A DNA stretch of 64,000 bases, taken from the NCBI GenBank assembly GCA_019449655.1, contig JAHQXD010000004.1, forward strand, positions 122,568 to 186,567, read 5' to 3'. Both the position numbers and the translations under genes were made by a program. Under the pieces are notes generated by a model. That model saw only the letters and a list, made by a program, of their open reading frames with translations. It did no database searches and had not been told where the DNA came from. Positions 47,288 to 55,585 of the stretch are shown piece after piece. The stretch comes from Ferrigenium straubiae. Its GTDB lineage: Bacteria; Pseudomonadota; Gammaproteobacteria; Burkholderiales; Gallionellaceae. Every line of letters starts with the position of its first letter. Position 1 is the stretch's first letter.

Positions 47288-48295
47288 TTATTTCCAGGGA
47301 CGATAGTACGCGCCGAGCGTCTGTGACTGCCCTTCAGACACCTTGCCGAGCTCCGCCTGCCATGCCGGTTTGACGGCAAACGCTCCGGCATCGCGCAGGC
47401 AGTTGTCAATGGCCTGACGCCACACCTTGGTGACTTGCTCGACGTAGGCGGGGCTGCGCTGGCGCCCCTCGATCTTGATCGCGGCGATGCCCATGCGCAC
47501 CAGTTCCGGCAGCAGTTCCAGGGTGTTGAGGCTGGTGGGCTCCTCAATGGCGTAATAGGTTTCGCCCTCCACGTCGAAGCGACCCTTGCACAGGGTCGGG
47601 TAGCCGGCGTTCTCGCCGGCATCGTAGCGGTCGATGAGGATGCCGTTCAGACGCGATTCCAGCCCCTTGGGCGTTTCCTCCCAGCGCACCGCCTTGGGCG
47701 GCGAGCACACGCCGCGCGTGTTGGGCGAATCGCCGGTGGCGTAGGAGGACAGCGCGCAGCGCCCCTCCACCATCACGCATAGCCCGCCGAAACCGAACAG
47801 CTCGATCTCCACCTGGGTGCCGGCCATCAGCTGCTCGACCTGCGCCAGCGCCAGCACGCGCGGCACCACGGCGCGCTGGATGCCGAACATCTCGTGGTAG
47901 AAATTGATCGCCTCGTAGTTGGTCGCCGAGCCCTGCACCGAAAGATGCAGGCGCAGGTTGGGGTGAGTCTTCGCGGCATACTGCATCAGCCCTGGATCGG
48001 CGAGGATTACCGCATCCATGCCCAGCTCGGCGGCATGGTCGATGGCCGATGTCCAACGCTGCCAGCCGTCGGCCTGCGGGTAGGTATTCAGCGCCAGTAG
48101 CACCTTCCTGCCCTTGGCGTGGGCATAGCGCACGCCTTCCTTCGCGTTGTCGACGCCGAAGTTCAGGCCGGTGAAGTTGCGCGCGTTGGTGTCGTCGCGG
48201 AACCCCATGTAGACGCAATCCGCGCCGTTGTCTATTGCCGTTTTCAGCGCCGGCAGGCTGCCCGCCGGGCATACTAGTTCGATCTTACGCTGCAT
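47288..48295 (-). CDS. ubiU: UbiU, O2-independent ubiquinone hydroxylation protein
   Basis: U32-family partner of UbiV, 335 residues. It starts MQRKIELVCPAGSLPALKTA and shows DCVYMGFRDDTNARNFTGLN; four cluster cysteines lie in GGLCVMVEGRC, NTRGVCSPP and YPTLCKGRFDV. Its start overlaps the end of the radical SAM gene by 11 bp, which places both in one operon. Confidence 0.95.
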   Translation of the reverse strand: MQRKIELVCPAGSLPALKTAIDNGADCVYMGFRDDTNARNFTGLNFGVDNAKEGVRYAHAKGRKVLLALNTYPQADGWQRWTSAIDHAAELGMDAVILADPGLMQYAAKTHPNLRLHLSVQGSATNYEAINFYHEMFGIQRAVVPRVLALAQVEQLMAGTQVEIELFGFGGLCVMVEGRCALSSYATGDSPNTRGVCSPPKAVRWEETPKGLESRLNGILIDRYDAGENAGYPTLCKGRFDVEGETYYAIEEPTSLNTLELLPELVRMGIAAIKIEGRQRSPAYVEQVTKVWRQAIDNCLRDAGAFAVKPAWQAELGKVSEGQSQTLGAYYRPWK

Positions 48296-49238
48296 CCAGT
48301 ATTTCCTCTCTAATCCAGGGCGTTCCGGCCAGGCTCCCCTGGCGACGGCCGCGCCGCGCCAGTTCCAGTTCGATGCCGTTGAGCACGTTCCATTTCTGCG
48401 AGCACCACTCCGGCGCTAGCAGGATATCCTTCGGCGCGGTGCCGGTAACGCGATGGAACACGATGTGCTCCGGCGTGCGCTCGATCAGGTCGCAGGCATG
48501 CCGGATATATTCCTCGCGCTGCAGCGGCCGGTATTCGCCGCGCCGCCACTGATTTGCCAGCACGGTGTGCTTCACTACATGCAGCGGGTGCAGCTTCAGC
48601 CCGTCCACGCCAATGTCCAGCACGGTGTCGAGGCTGGCATGATAATGCGACTCGTCTTCTCCGGGCAGGCCGAGAATCAGGTGAGTGCACAGGGGGATGC
48701 CGCGCCGCCGCGCCTCGATGGCCACCTCGCGGTATTCCTTCAGCCCGTGGCCGCGGTTGACGCGGCGCAGGGTCTCGTCGAAAGCCGACTGCAGGCCGAG
48801 CTCCAGCCACACGATGCGCCCTTCGTCGCGGTATCCGGCGAGCAGGTCGAGCACTGCGCCGGACACGCAATCCGGCCGCGTCCCGACCGAAAGGCCGATG
48901 ATGTCGTGCTGGGTCATGGCCTGGCGATACATGACATCCAGCTCCGCCACGTCGGCATAGGTGTTGGTGTAGGCCTGGAAATAGGCAAGGTATTTCTTCG
49001 CGCGCGTCCGCTTCGAGATGGCGCTCCGCCCGCTGTCCAGCTGCGTTTCCAGCGTTTTCTGTTCGGGTCCGTTGGGGCTGAACGAGCTGTTGTTGCAGAA
49101 CGTGCAGCCGCCGATGCCTTTGGCGCCGTCCCGGTTTGGGCAGGTGAAACCGGCGTCGAGGGCAATCTTGTGGATCCGTTGGCCGTGCTGCTCAAGCAGG
49201 TGCTGGCCGAAGGTGAGGATGTAATCGGAAAGTGCCAT
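48285..49238 (-). CDS. YhcC-type (TIGR01212) radical SAM protein
   Basis: A 317-residue radical SAM protein starting MALSDYILTFGQHLLEQHG. The cluster motif is FTCPNRDGAKGIGGCTFCN (CX9CX2C, expanded relative to CX3CX2C). IGLSVGTRPDCV, ELGLQSAFDETLRRVNRGH and KLHPLHVVKHT follow, as in YhcC. The reaction is unknown. ATG 49238 is preferred to 49262 because the family starts there. Its overlap with ubiU suggests a function linked to anaerobic growth. Confidence 0.9.
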   Translation of the reverse strand: MALSDYILTFGQHLLEQHGQRIHKIALDAGFTCPNRDGAKGIGGCTFCNNSSFSPNGPEQKTLETQLDSGRSAISKRTRAKKYLAYFQAYTNTYADVAELDVMYRQAMTQHDIIGLSVGTRPDCVSGAVLDLLAGYRDEGRIVWLELGLQSAFDETLRRVNRGHGLKEYREVAIEARRRGIPLCTHLILGLPGEDESHYHASLDTVLDIGVDGLKLHPLHVVKHTVLANQWRRGEYRPLQREEYIRHACDLIERTPEHIVFHRVTGTAPKDILLAPEWCSQKWNVLNGIELELARRGRRQGSLAGTPWIREEILDAA

Positions 49239-49403
49239 GATTTGTGGCGGGAAGACTAGCATTTCCCGGGGGCTTGTTCAACCGGAACAGGTACATGGTT
49301 ATCCAGGGCGGCTTGGCCGGCCGTTCGCAATGCGCCGGAAGTGGACGGTCGGGCGGGATGTCCTGGCTTTTGCCTTTCTTGTCCAATCCAAAGTCGGTCT
49401 GCG

Positions 49404-51200
49404 CTATCGGCCCGGGCCTTGAGGGTTCCTTGCTTTTTTGCCGTGGCCGAACGGGCATCCACCCTGCGCCGGTTTGGAATCTGGCGCGCTTTGTTCCTGC
49501 ATGGTTTTTTCCATTTCGCTGCGGGCCAGCCTGAGGGCGTTTTCCGCCACCTCCAGGGTGATTTCGGTATAGCCATTCTGCCGCGCAAAATTCTCGATGC
49601 TCTGCTTGCATTTTTCGCGCATGAAGCCTTCGGGCACGCGCATCAGGCGTGCCAGCGCGGCGGTCTGCCAGTGGATTGAGAATGTTGCGGGCTGCGCATC
49701 GTCCGGCGCTTCGTCGGTAAGGAACGGCTGCAAGTGCCTGGCTTCCACCCCGTTGCTTTTTTCCTGGCGGGCTTTTTTCTCGGCGCGCATGCTGAGGTTG
49801 CCGCGCACAGCGAGGTTTTCGATGCCGCGCAGCAGCGCGACGGCTTCTTCTGACCAGCGCAGGGCATCTTCCGCATTGGGTTTGCGCTTCAGGTCTCCGG
49901 CATCGTAGGCGGCGACGATTTCTTCCATGGCCTGTTCCGCGCGGTTCGGCATGAGCTGGGCGGTTGCCTCATCCACGATTTTCCGGGTGATGACGGTGTG
50001 GCCGTGTTCCTGCGCGTAGCGCAGGATGGCCATGCGCGCCATGTTGCGCACGAAGGAGGGCACGTGCTCCATCCTGGCTTCGGCTTCATGGGTCCAGGAG
50101 GTGGTGACGCCGGAGACGACATCGATTTGCGGCTGATGCTCGCGCATGCCGAGCAGGATCGCGCAGTCGATGTTTTCCAGCAGGTGCTCGCTGTTGCCGC
50201 CGATGTCGAGCTCGTCGTCGGCATGGATGCCCAGTTTGCCAACGATCAGCAGCGAGGGCTTGATCTTCCTGACATATTTTTCGATGGCGTCGTGGGGCTT
50301 GCCGGCCAGCAGTTCGGTTTCTATTTCGACGCCAAAATCTTTGGCCATCGAACGCGAGACCGCGAGGTGGCCGTCGTATATCTTGGCCAATCCCGAATCG
50401 ATGATCTCTTCGTGCAGTTTTTCCTGCTCCCTGAACTTGAAGACCTTGCCCGCCTCTTCGGACAGCACGCTGGCGATGCGATTGAACGCGACATAGTGGT
50501 AATAGGGATCGAAGGCGGCGATGACATTGACGGGCACTTGCCAGTGTCTGGCCAACGTCAACGCAGTCACCAAGCCTCCATACGCCTTGGATGAGCCATC
50601 CACCGCGACGACGATCGGGCCTTCCTTGATTGAACGGCCGGGTTCCTTGATAACCAGGGTATCGATGTTTGAACGCCGCACCACCCGTTTGCATACACTC
50701 CCCAGGCGGCTGCCCTGGATGGCGCCGAGCCCCAGGGCGCCCATGACGAGCAGGTCATAAGCGCCGGAATTGGTTTCCCGCGCGAGCGCGCGGTAATTTT
50801 TTCCTTCCAGCGAGCAACGCCTGAAGTCGATGCCGAGTTGATCGCAATGGGTTGCGGCCTGGTCGAGATAGGAGTCGGTGATGATAGCCAGACCGCGGGT
50901 GATCAGGTCGTCGTGCACATCGCGCTGGCGTTCCAGTTCATGTTCCTGCCGGAACTGTTCGGGCAGGCCGCCTTCCATCTGGCGGAAGCGCATGTCGTGC
51001 AGCTTGGCGGCGTACACATGGGAGCCGGTGATCACGGAGGCATTGGCCAATCCCGCCAGTTCCGCCGCTACGCGCAGCGCGGCGTTGGCATGGTCTGAGG
51101 AATCCAGTGCGACCAGGATGCGTTGATGCGGGCAGGCGCCGGATGATGGGCGTAATTCTTCGGTAACGGCCTGGGCAACCTGGGGGTTCATGCGAATCAT
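49404..51200 (-). CDS. fusion of two universal-stress domains and two PCP_red-like domains
   Basis: A 598-residue protein. Residues about 24-190 and 197-350 are Usp domains (ILVALDSSDHANAALRVAAE; VVAVDGSSKAYGGLVTALTL; LLVMGALGLGAIQGSRLGSV). Residues about 368-420 and 509-560 resemble PCP_red, the C-terminal domain of the light-independent protochlorophyllide reductase B subunit: WTHEAEARMEHVPSFVRNMA and WQTAALARLMRVPEGFMR, each followed by a Y/F-A-x-x-x-G helix and I-T-x-x-V. The tail has GGCPFGHGKK. No other chlorophyll gene is near. It follows cytochrome b561 by 88 bp on the same strand. Role not known; a redox- or stress-linked regulator is a guess. Confidence 0.85.
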   Translation of the reverse strand: MIRMNPQVAQAVTEELRPSSGACPHQRILVALDSSDHANAALRVAAELAGLANASVITGSHVYAAKLHDMRFRQMEGGLPEQFRQEHELERQRDVHDDLITRGLAIITDSYLDQAATHCDQLGIDFRRCSLEGKNYRALARETNSGAYDLLVMGALGLGAIQGSRLGSVCKRVVRRSNIDTLVIKEPGRSIKEGPIVVAVDGSSKAYGGLVTALTLARHWQVPVNVIAAFDPYYHYVAFNRIASVLSEEAGKVFKFREQEKLHEEIIDSGLAKIYDGHLAVSRSMAKDFGVEIETELLAGKPHDAIEKYVRKIKPSLLIVGKLGIHADDELDIGGNSEHLLENIDCAILLGMREHQPQIDVVSGVTTSWTHEAEARMEHVPSFVRNMARMAILRYAQEHGHTVITRKIVDEATAQLMPNRAEQAMEEIVAAYDAGDLKRKPNAEDALRWSEEAVALLRGIENLAVRGNLSMRAEKKARQEKSNGVEARHLQPFLTDEAPDDAQPATFSIHWQTAALARLMRVPEGFMREKCKQSIENFARQNGYTEITLEVAENALRLARSEMEKTMQEQSAPDSKPAQGGCPFGHGKKARNPQGPGR

Positions 51201-51288
51201 CTTTTTACTTAAGCCGTAAGCATATTGTCAGGCGCTGCGCTTCCCTGCAATCCGGAGGAGGATGCAAGACTCAATCACCCGGTGCCAA

Positions 51289-51816
51289 TCATTTTTTTCT
51301 GCGCAGCGACATCCGCTCCATAATGCCATCTTTCATGATGAACTGGTGCTTGATTACTCCCGCTATGTGCACTACCACCACCACGATCAGCCCATACATC
51401 AATATCTCATGCGTCGTGCGAGGGATTAAGGCGGCACCGGTATATTCCTTGGGAAGCAGAATGGTGTCGCCAGACAGCAAAGCCAGGCCCACGCTGCTGG
51501 TCAGAAAAGTCATAAAGCCGACTACCGGCATCAGCAGTAGCAGGGCATAGAGCAGGTGATGGACTCCCTTGGCCAGCCAATCCATCAGCGCCTGGCTCAC
51601 CAGCGGTGGCGTGCCGTCCACATTACGGAAAGTCAGGCGCAATATCGTCAGGAACAGCACCGAGATGCCAATCAGTGCATGCGAAAAGTATGCGACCAGA
51701 GTCGCGCCTTCCGCATGCCGAGCCTTTGCCACTCCATCCCCGAGATACCAGGCCACGAATACCAGTAGCAGAGTCAGCCAATGGGCGATTACCATGCGTT
51801 TGCTGTATTGCTTCAC
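51289..51816 (-). CDS. cytochrome b561 family membrane protein
   Basis: Four-helix diheme cytochrome b, 175 residues: MVIAHWLTLLLVFVAWYLG, YFSHALIGISVLFLTILRL, GVHHLLYALLLLMPVVGF, THEILMYGLIVVVVVHIAGV. His pairs in helices 1/3 and 2/4 are available as ligands. It should pass electrons between quinol and a periplasmic partner. GTG 51816 is chosen for AGGAG 7 nt upstream; the open frame to 51978 is untypical. Confidence 0.88.
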   Translation of the reverse strand: MKQYSKRMVIAHWLTLLLVFVAWYLGDGVAKARHAEGATLVAYFSHALIGISVLFLTILRLTFRNVDGTPPLVSQALMDWLAKGVHHLLYALLLLMPVVGFMTFLTSSVGLALLSGDTILLPKEYTGAALIPRTTHEILMYGLIVVVVVHIAGVIKHQFIMKDGIMERMSLRRKK

Positions 51817-52096
51817 AACTTTCTCCTGAAATCTGGAAGTGGCTCCGTTTATCTGGCCGGGATTTCCTGCCGCACCGGTTAGCCCTGCCGGATATTTGTC
51901 CGGGCCGCCTGCTACAGTTCCAGTAGTAGAACCCATCCGGCGTTGCCCGGTCAAGCGATGGAGGCCGCCAGCCGCCATTCGTCAATTCCCGCTTTGCATC
52001 CGCTGATAGTATTATCCTTGGAAAAGATATTATCGATTCCGTGCAGCATGGATTTGCGGGTATCTTTGGGGCATCCCCGTCGGCCTGGAGGCTCCC

Positions 52097-52138
52097 AAAA
52101 TACCCGAAATCCTCAAGAAAATACCCGAAATCCTCAAG
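52097..52138 (+). repeat. 21-bp tandem duplication upstream of the cytochrome cluster
   Basis: Two perfect adjacent copies (52097-52117, 52118-52138) of a unit beginning AAAATACCCGAAAT. They lie in the 416-bp gene-free region 51817-52232 between divergent cytochrome b561 and the cytochrome c genes, just before the AAAAT microsatellite. Confidence 0.95.
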
Positions 52139-52150
52139 TGAATTGGAGCG

Positions 52151-52175
52151 AAAATAAAATAAAATAAAATAAAAT
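52151..52175 (+). repeat. pentanucleotide microsatellite (AAAAT)5
   Basis: Five perfect AAAAT units, 58 bp before the first cytochrome start codon (52233). The surrounding DNA is the leader/promoter region of the cluster; no sure -35/-10 is seen. Slippage would change spacing by 5 bp steps, half a helical turn. Confidence 0.95.
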
Positions 52176-52232
52176 GGCGGCGGTTCGTATCGATTGACTT
52201 TTTGAATTCACGGAAATGGAAAGGAGTGCGAC

Positions 52233-52883
52233 ATGAGATTGCTGGCAGTTACCGTCTCCATCGGCGCGGCTTTGCTGGTTGCAGCAGCACCGGGCTACGC
52301 GGCTGGTGGGGACGCGATTTTCAAGAAGAGCTGCACAGGTTGTCATTACACCGACGGCCCGGCGAAGGAAAAGACGATAGCCGACCAATTGGCGAAGAAG
52401 GGGCCGGAGCTGTGGTATGCCGGCAGCAAATTCCAGAAGCCATGGCTTGCGGCATGGCTGCAGAATCCCAAACCGATCCGCCCGCTGAAATACAACTCGC
52501 TTACCGACAGGAATCCGGCCGATCATCCCAAGCTGTCGGCCAGCGATGCGGCGGCGGTCACGGACTTCCTGATGGGCCTGAAATCTTCTGAGGTCAAGGC
52601 TGGCGTAATCAAACCCGCCGAGTCCGCGCAGGGCAAGAACATCTTCGCCAAGAAAGCGCCTTGCGGCGGATGCCATGAGTATCCGGTGAAGGGCGAGATG
52701 CACGGCGGCAAGAGCGGGCCCAGCCTGGCCGGAGCCAGCAAGCGGCTGAACCCGGACTGGGTTTACGCGTACCTGGCGAACATCAAGGCATTCAAGCCGG
52801 TTCGCGACATGCCCGATTTCGGCAGCGTGCTCAACAAGAGAGATCTGGAAAGCATCGCATCGTATGTGGCTTCTTTGGAATAA
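52233..52883 (+). CDS. diheme c-type cytochrome
   Basis: A 216-residue exported cytochrome. The signal ends AAAPGYA, and heme sites are CTGCH (34-38) and CGGCH (about 144-148). Mature parts show PWLAAWLQNPKPIRPLKYNS and RDMPDFG, where Met may be a distal ligand. First gene of the respiratory block; GGAAAGGAG precedes ATG 52233. Not assigned to a named family. Confidence 0.92.
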   Translation: MRLLAVTVSIGAALLVAAAPGYAAGGDAIFKKSCTGCHYTDGPAKEKTIADQLAKKGPELWYAGSKFQKPWLAAWLQNPKPIRPLKYNSLTDRNPADHPKLSASDAAAVTDFLMGLKSSEVKAGVIKPAESAQGKNIFAKKAPCGGCHEYPVKGEMHGGKSGPSLAGASKRLNPDWVYAYLANIKAFKPVRDMPDFGSVLNKRDLESIASYVASLE

Positions 52884-52904
52884 TACGAAGAGAGGGAGAG
52901 ACTC

Positions 52905-53264
52905 GTGTCGAAAATAACAGCAATCGCAGCAGTGCTCTGCCTGGCGTTGGGTGCAGTGAGTACGGCGCAGGCGGCAGACTCGAAGCAGGTATATGACTTC
53001 TACTGCGCCCAGTGTCATGGGGTTGACGGCAAAGGCAGGGGCATCAACGTCACCAAGGATTTCGCGACCGACCCGCGCAACCTGACCGACTCCACGGAAA
53101 TAGCGAAACGCACCGATGACGACCTCCGGGGAGTCATCAAGGACGGCGGCCCGTCCATCAGCAAGTCGGCATTGATGCCGCCCTGGGGCACAACTTTGAG
53201 CACGGATGAAGTGGAAGGTCTGGTGAAATACATCCGCAAGCTTTGCGACTGCAAGGCTAAATAG
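52905..53264 (+). CDS. monoheme c-type cytochrome
   Basis: A 119-residue class I-like cytochrome with signal ending STAQA, heme site CAQCH (34-38) and Met candidates in SALMPPWG. It ends RKLCDCKAK with two extra cysteines. GTG start 52905 has a good GAGGGAGAG leader. It is 21 bp after the diheme gene. Confidence 0.92.
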   Translation: MSKITAIAAVLCLALGAVSTAQAADSKQVYDFYCAQCHGVDGKGRGINVTKDFATDPRNLTDSTEIAKRTDDDLRGVIKDGGPSISKSALMPPWGTTLSTDEVEGLVKYIRKLCDCKAK

Positions 53265-53273
53265 GGTACGGGA

Positions 53274-53378
53274 ATGAAATATCCGGACAAAAAACACTAC
53301 GCGGATATTGTCATTTTTTCCGGGATGCTGATGAACGTCGCCTTTATTGCCCTGATCCTGTATTACTTCGTCCTGTAG
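53274..53378 (+). CDS. 34-residue single-span membrane peptide
   Basis: MKYPDKKHYADIVIFSGM starts the peptide; one hydrophobic helix fills the second half and ends YYFVL. AGGG and GGGA lie just upstream of ATG 53274. It is 9 bp after the monoheme gene. Size, topology and position are those of accessory subunits of oxidase-type complexes (compare CcoQ, CydX); no homology is claimed. Confidence 0.75.
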   Translation: MKYPDKKHYADIVIFSGMLMNVAFIALILYYFVL

Positions 53379-53396
53379 TCGGTAAAACAACGCCGG

Positions 53397-53417
53397 GGGA
53401 AGGAAGGCTTCCTTCCC
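53397..53417 (+). terminator. intercistronic hairpin in the respiratory operon
   Basis: GGGAAGGAA-GGC-TTCCTTCCC, 9-bp perfect stem, in the 85-bp gap between micropeptides 1 and 2. No T-tract follows, so it may be an attenuator or a 3' stabiliser of the upstream cytochrome mRNA rather than a full terminator. Confidence 0.5.
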
Positions 53418-53463
53418 GGTGGCTTCGCAATTAGCAGCAACCATCTAAGGGAATGGCAGCGGC

Positions 53464-53589
53464 ATGAACGTTAATGAAAGCCACACACATGAAGGGGAAG
53501 CAACCAAATACCCTTGGGCAGGACCGGCCTTGTTTACGTCGGTACTGATCGCTGTGATCGTTTTTTTCGCATGGTTCCTGCGGGCGTGA
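53464..53589 (+). CDS. 41-residue single-span membrane peptide
   Basis: MNVNESHTHEGEATKYPWAG is a polar, His-containing N-terminus, followed by a single helix (LFTSVLIAVIVFFAWFL) and a short basic end. It lies 2 bp before micropeptide 3. The layout, N-in or N-out tail then one helix, resembles subunit IIa/CcoQ-type oxidase peptides (analogy only). Confidence 0.72.
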   Translation: MNVNESHTHEGEATKYPWAGPALFTSVLIAVIVFFAWFLRA

Positions 53590-53591
53590 GC

Positions 53592-53708
53592 ATGAGGGCT
53601 CACTTGTTACCGTTCATTGCCGCACTCGTCGTCTTCGGCGTCGTGTTCCTTGCCCTGGATTTCTCTTTGATGAAGCTGCAGGGGCTGGCGCTGATATACC
53701 GACCTTGA
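53592..53708 (+). CDS. 38-residue single-span membrane peptide
   Basis: MRAHLLPFIAALVVFGVVFL is almost wholly hydrophobic, followed by ALDFSLMKLQGLALIYRP. Its stop (TGA 53706-53708) overlaps the TTG start (53705) of the bd-like gene as TTGA, so it is translationally coupled to that protein and probably part of the same complex. Confidence 0.75.
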   Translation: MRAHLLPFIAALVVFGVVFLALDFSLMKLQGLALIYRP

Positions 53709-55585
53709 GGCTTGCGCGCGTTTACAGAAAATATATCTTGCCAACACGAACTACAAGAATAATCGGCTGGGCATTTTTATGGGTTGTTTGCGCCCTGCTC
53801 ATCCTCCCCTTTGCTTCGCCTGCGGCAAACGCAGCCGAGGCGGCAGCGACCCTGTCGGCGACGGCTTCGACGGCGATTGACACTGCCGCCACTCCAAACG
53901 CGGCAACTTACCCGCCCGCACCCAAACTGTCCGCATCGGACTACCCCGCCTTCAAGGGCGTGAATTCCCGCGTCACGGTGTGGCTGGTCGCGCAGTTGCA
54001 CCTATGGTTCGGCGCGTTCGTGCTGGCGGTGCCGATCTTCGTCTTCATCATCGAGGCCATCGGCATGGCAACGCGCGACGAGCGCTACGATCAGATGGCC
54101 TTCGAGTTCATGAAGGTCAGCATCACGGCCTATTCGATCACCGCGCTGCTCGGCGGTCTGCTGACCTTCGTGCTGGTGCTCCTCTATCCCCATTTGTTCG
54201 CCTATCTCGCGACGATCTTCAAGGGCAGCATGTTCGTCTACGCGCTGCTGTTCTTTGCCGAGAGCGCGATCCTGTACATCTACTATTACGGCTGGCACTG
54301 GCTGCAGGGGGGCAACCGGAAATGGGTGCATCTGACGCTCGGGCTGTTGCTCAACGCGACCGGCTGCACGCTGATGTTCCTCGCTAATGCCTGGACAACC
54401 TTCATGATGAGCCCGGCGGCCGTGGATGCGGCGGGCGTGTTCAACGGTGACACCTGGGCCGCGATCCACAATTTTCTGTGGAACCCGATCAACATCCACC
54501 GGCTGGTCGCCAACGTGGCGTACGGCGGCTCGATCATCGGCGCCTATGCCGCCTTCAAGTTTCTCAGCGCCAGGAGCAAGGAGGAGCGCGCCCATTACGA
54601 CTGGATAGGCTACAACGCCAACTTCATCGCCATTGCGGCGCTGCTGCCGCTGCCCTTCGCGGGCTACTACCTCACGGCCGAGATGTACGCCTACAGCCAG
54701 CAGATGGGCATCACCCTGATGGGCGGCGTGTTCGCGTGGATCTTCATCATCCAGGCGGTGCTGATCGGCGCGCTGTTCCTGTCGGCCAACTATTACCTGT
54801 GGTGCGGCATGGGGCGCAGCGAGGGCGCGCACCGCTACAACCCGAGGATCAAGTACATCGCCGTCGTGCTGGTCGCGGCCTTCCTCGTGTGGTTCACGCC
54901 GCACACGCTGGTGCTCACCAACGTCGAGCTTAAGAGCCTCGGCGGGCCGTACCACCAGTACCTCGGGGCGCTCGGCATCATGCCGGCGAAGAACACCGCG
55001 GTGAATTTCCTGATCGTGTTCACCTTCCTGAGCTTCATGTTCTACCGGCGAGCGAACAAGATTCCGGCCGTATCTTGGGTGGCGGCAGGCAACGCGATGC
55101 AGGTCGCACTGTTCACCGCAGGCCTGATCAACATCACGCTGCTCGGCGTCTATTACGGCTACTTCACCAACAACGTCTACAAGGTAGCGGCCTCGATTCC
55201 GCAGGTGCTGACCACGCTGATCATCATCGTCGCGAGCACGATCATCGACGCGTTCATGTACAAGGGCGCGAAAGAGGTCGCACCGCTGCACTGGGGGCGC
55301 ATGCCCGCACGCTCGCAATACGCGCTGTTCCTGCTGGCCGTAGCCTTCACCTGGCTGATGGGTCTGATGGGCTATGTGCGCTCCGCGATCCGCCAGCACT
55401 GGCATGTGACCAACGTGTTCCGCGACAACTCGCCCGATGCCTTCACCCCCGACCTCGGCTATGCGGCCAACATCGTCTCGCTCGGTACGATCCTGTTCAT
55501 GGCGATGGTCATGTTCATCTTCTGGCTGAACGCGATCAACAGCCGGCGCGCTCCTGTCAGGGGTTATTGGAAGAAGCCGGCATGA
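53705..55585 (+). CDS. bd-oxidase-like (CydA-like) multi-span membrane protein
   Basis: A 626-residue protein with about 14 hydrophobic helices. CydA-like features are the His in LVAQLHLWFGAFVLAVPIF (His 99, compare the CydA helix 1 ligand) and WNPINIHRLVANVAYGG (His 265, compare NxxxHRxxAN of CydA). The CydA quinol loop with GRQPW is absent, and no cydB follows. The start is TTG 53705 in the stop of micropeptide 3, with no ribosome site of its own; nothing better lies downstream. Similar bd-like proteins embedded among c cytochromes are known from nitrite-oxidising Nitrospira (recalled). Likely the core of a heme-protein complex that reacts with cytochrome c. Confidence 0.85.
   Translation: MRLARVYRKYILPTRTTRIIGWAFLWVVCALLILPFASPAANAAEAAATLSATASTAIDTAATPNAATYPPAPKLSASDYPAFKGVNSRVTVWLVAQLHLWFGAFVLAVPIFVFIIEAIGMATRDERYDQMAFEFMKVSITAYSITALLGGLLTFVLVLLYPHLFAYLATIFKGSMFVYALLFFAESAILYIYYYGWHWLQGGNRKWVHLTLGLLLNATGCTLMFLANAWTTFMMSPAAVDAAGVFNGDTWAAIHNFLWNPINIHRLVANVAYGGSIIGAYAAFKFLSARSKEERAHYDWIGYNANFIAIAALLPLPFAGYYLTAEMYAYSQQMGITLMGGVFAWIFIIQAVLIGALFLSANYYLWCGMGRSEGAHRYNPRIKYIAVVLVAAFLVWFTPHTLVLTNVELKSLGGPYHQYLGALGIMPAKNTAVNFLIVFTFLSFMFYRRANKIPAVSWVAAGNAMQVALFTAGLINITLLGVYYGYFTNNVYKVAASIPQVLTTLIIIVASTIIDAFMYKGAKEVAPLHWGRMPARSQYALFLLAVAFTWLMGLMGYVRSAIRQHWHVTNVFRDNSPDAFTPDLGYAANIVSLGTILFMAMVMFIFWLNAINSRRAPVRGYWKKPA

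Noticed and set aside
54002..55405. 467-residue minus-strand ORF inside the bd-like gene
   Set aside because: Arg/His/Gln-rich shadow text; the plus-strand frame encodes a coherent 14-helix protein coupled to its neighbours.
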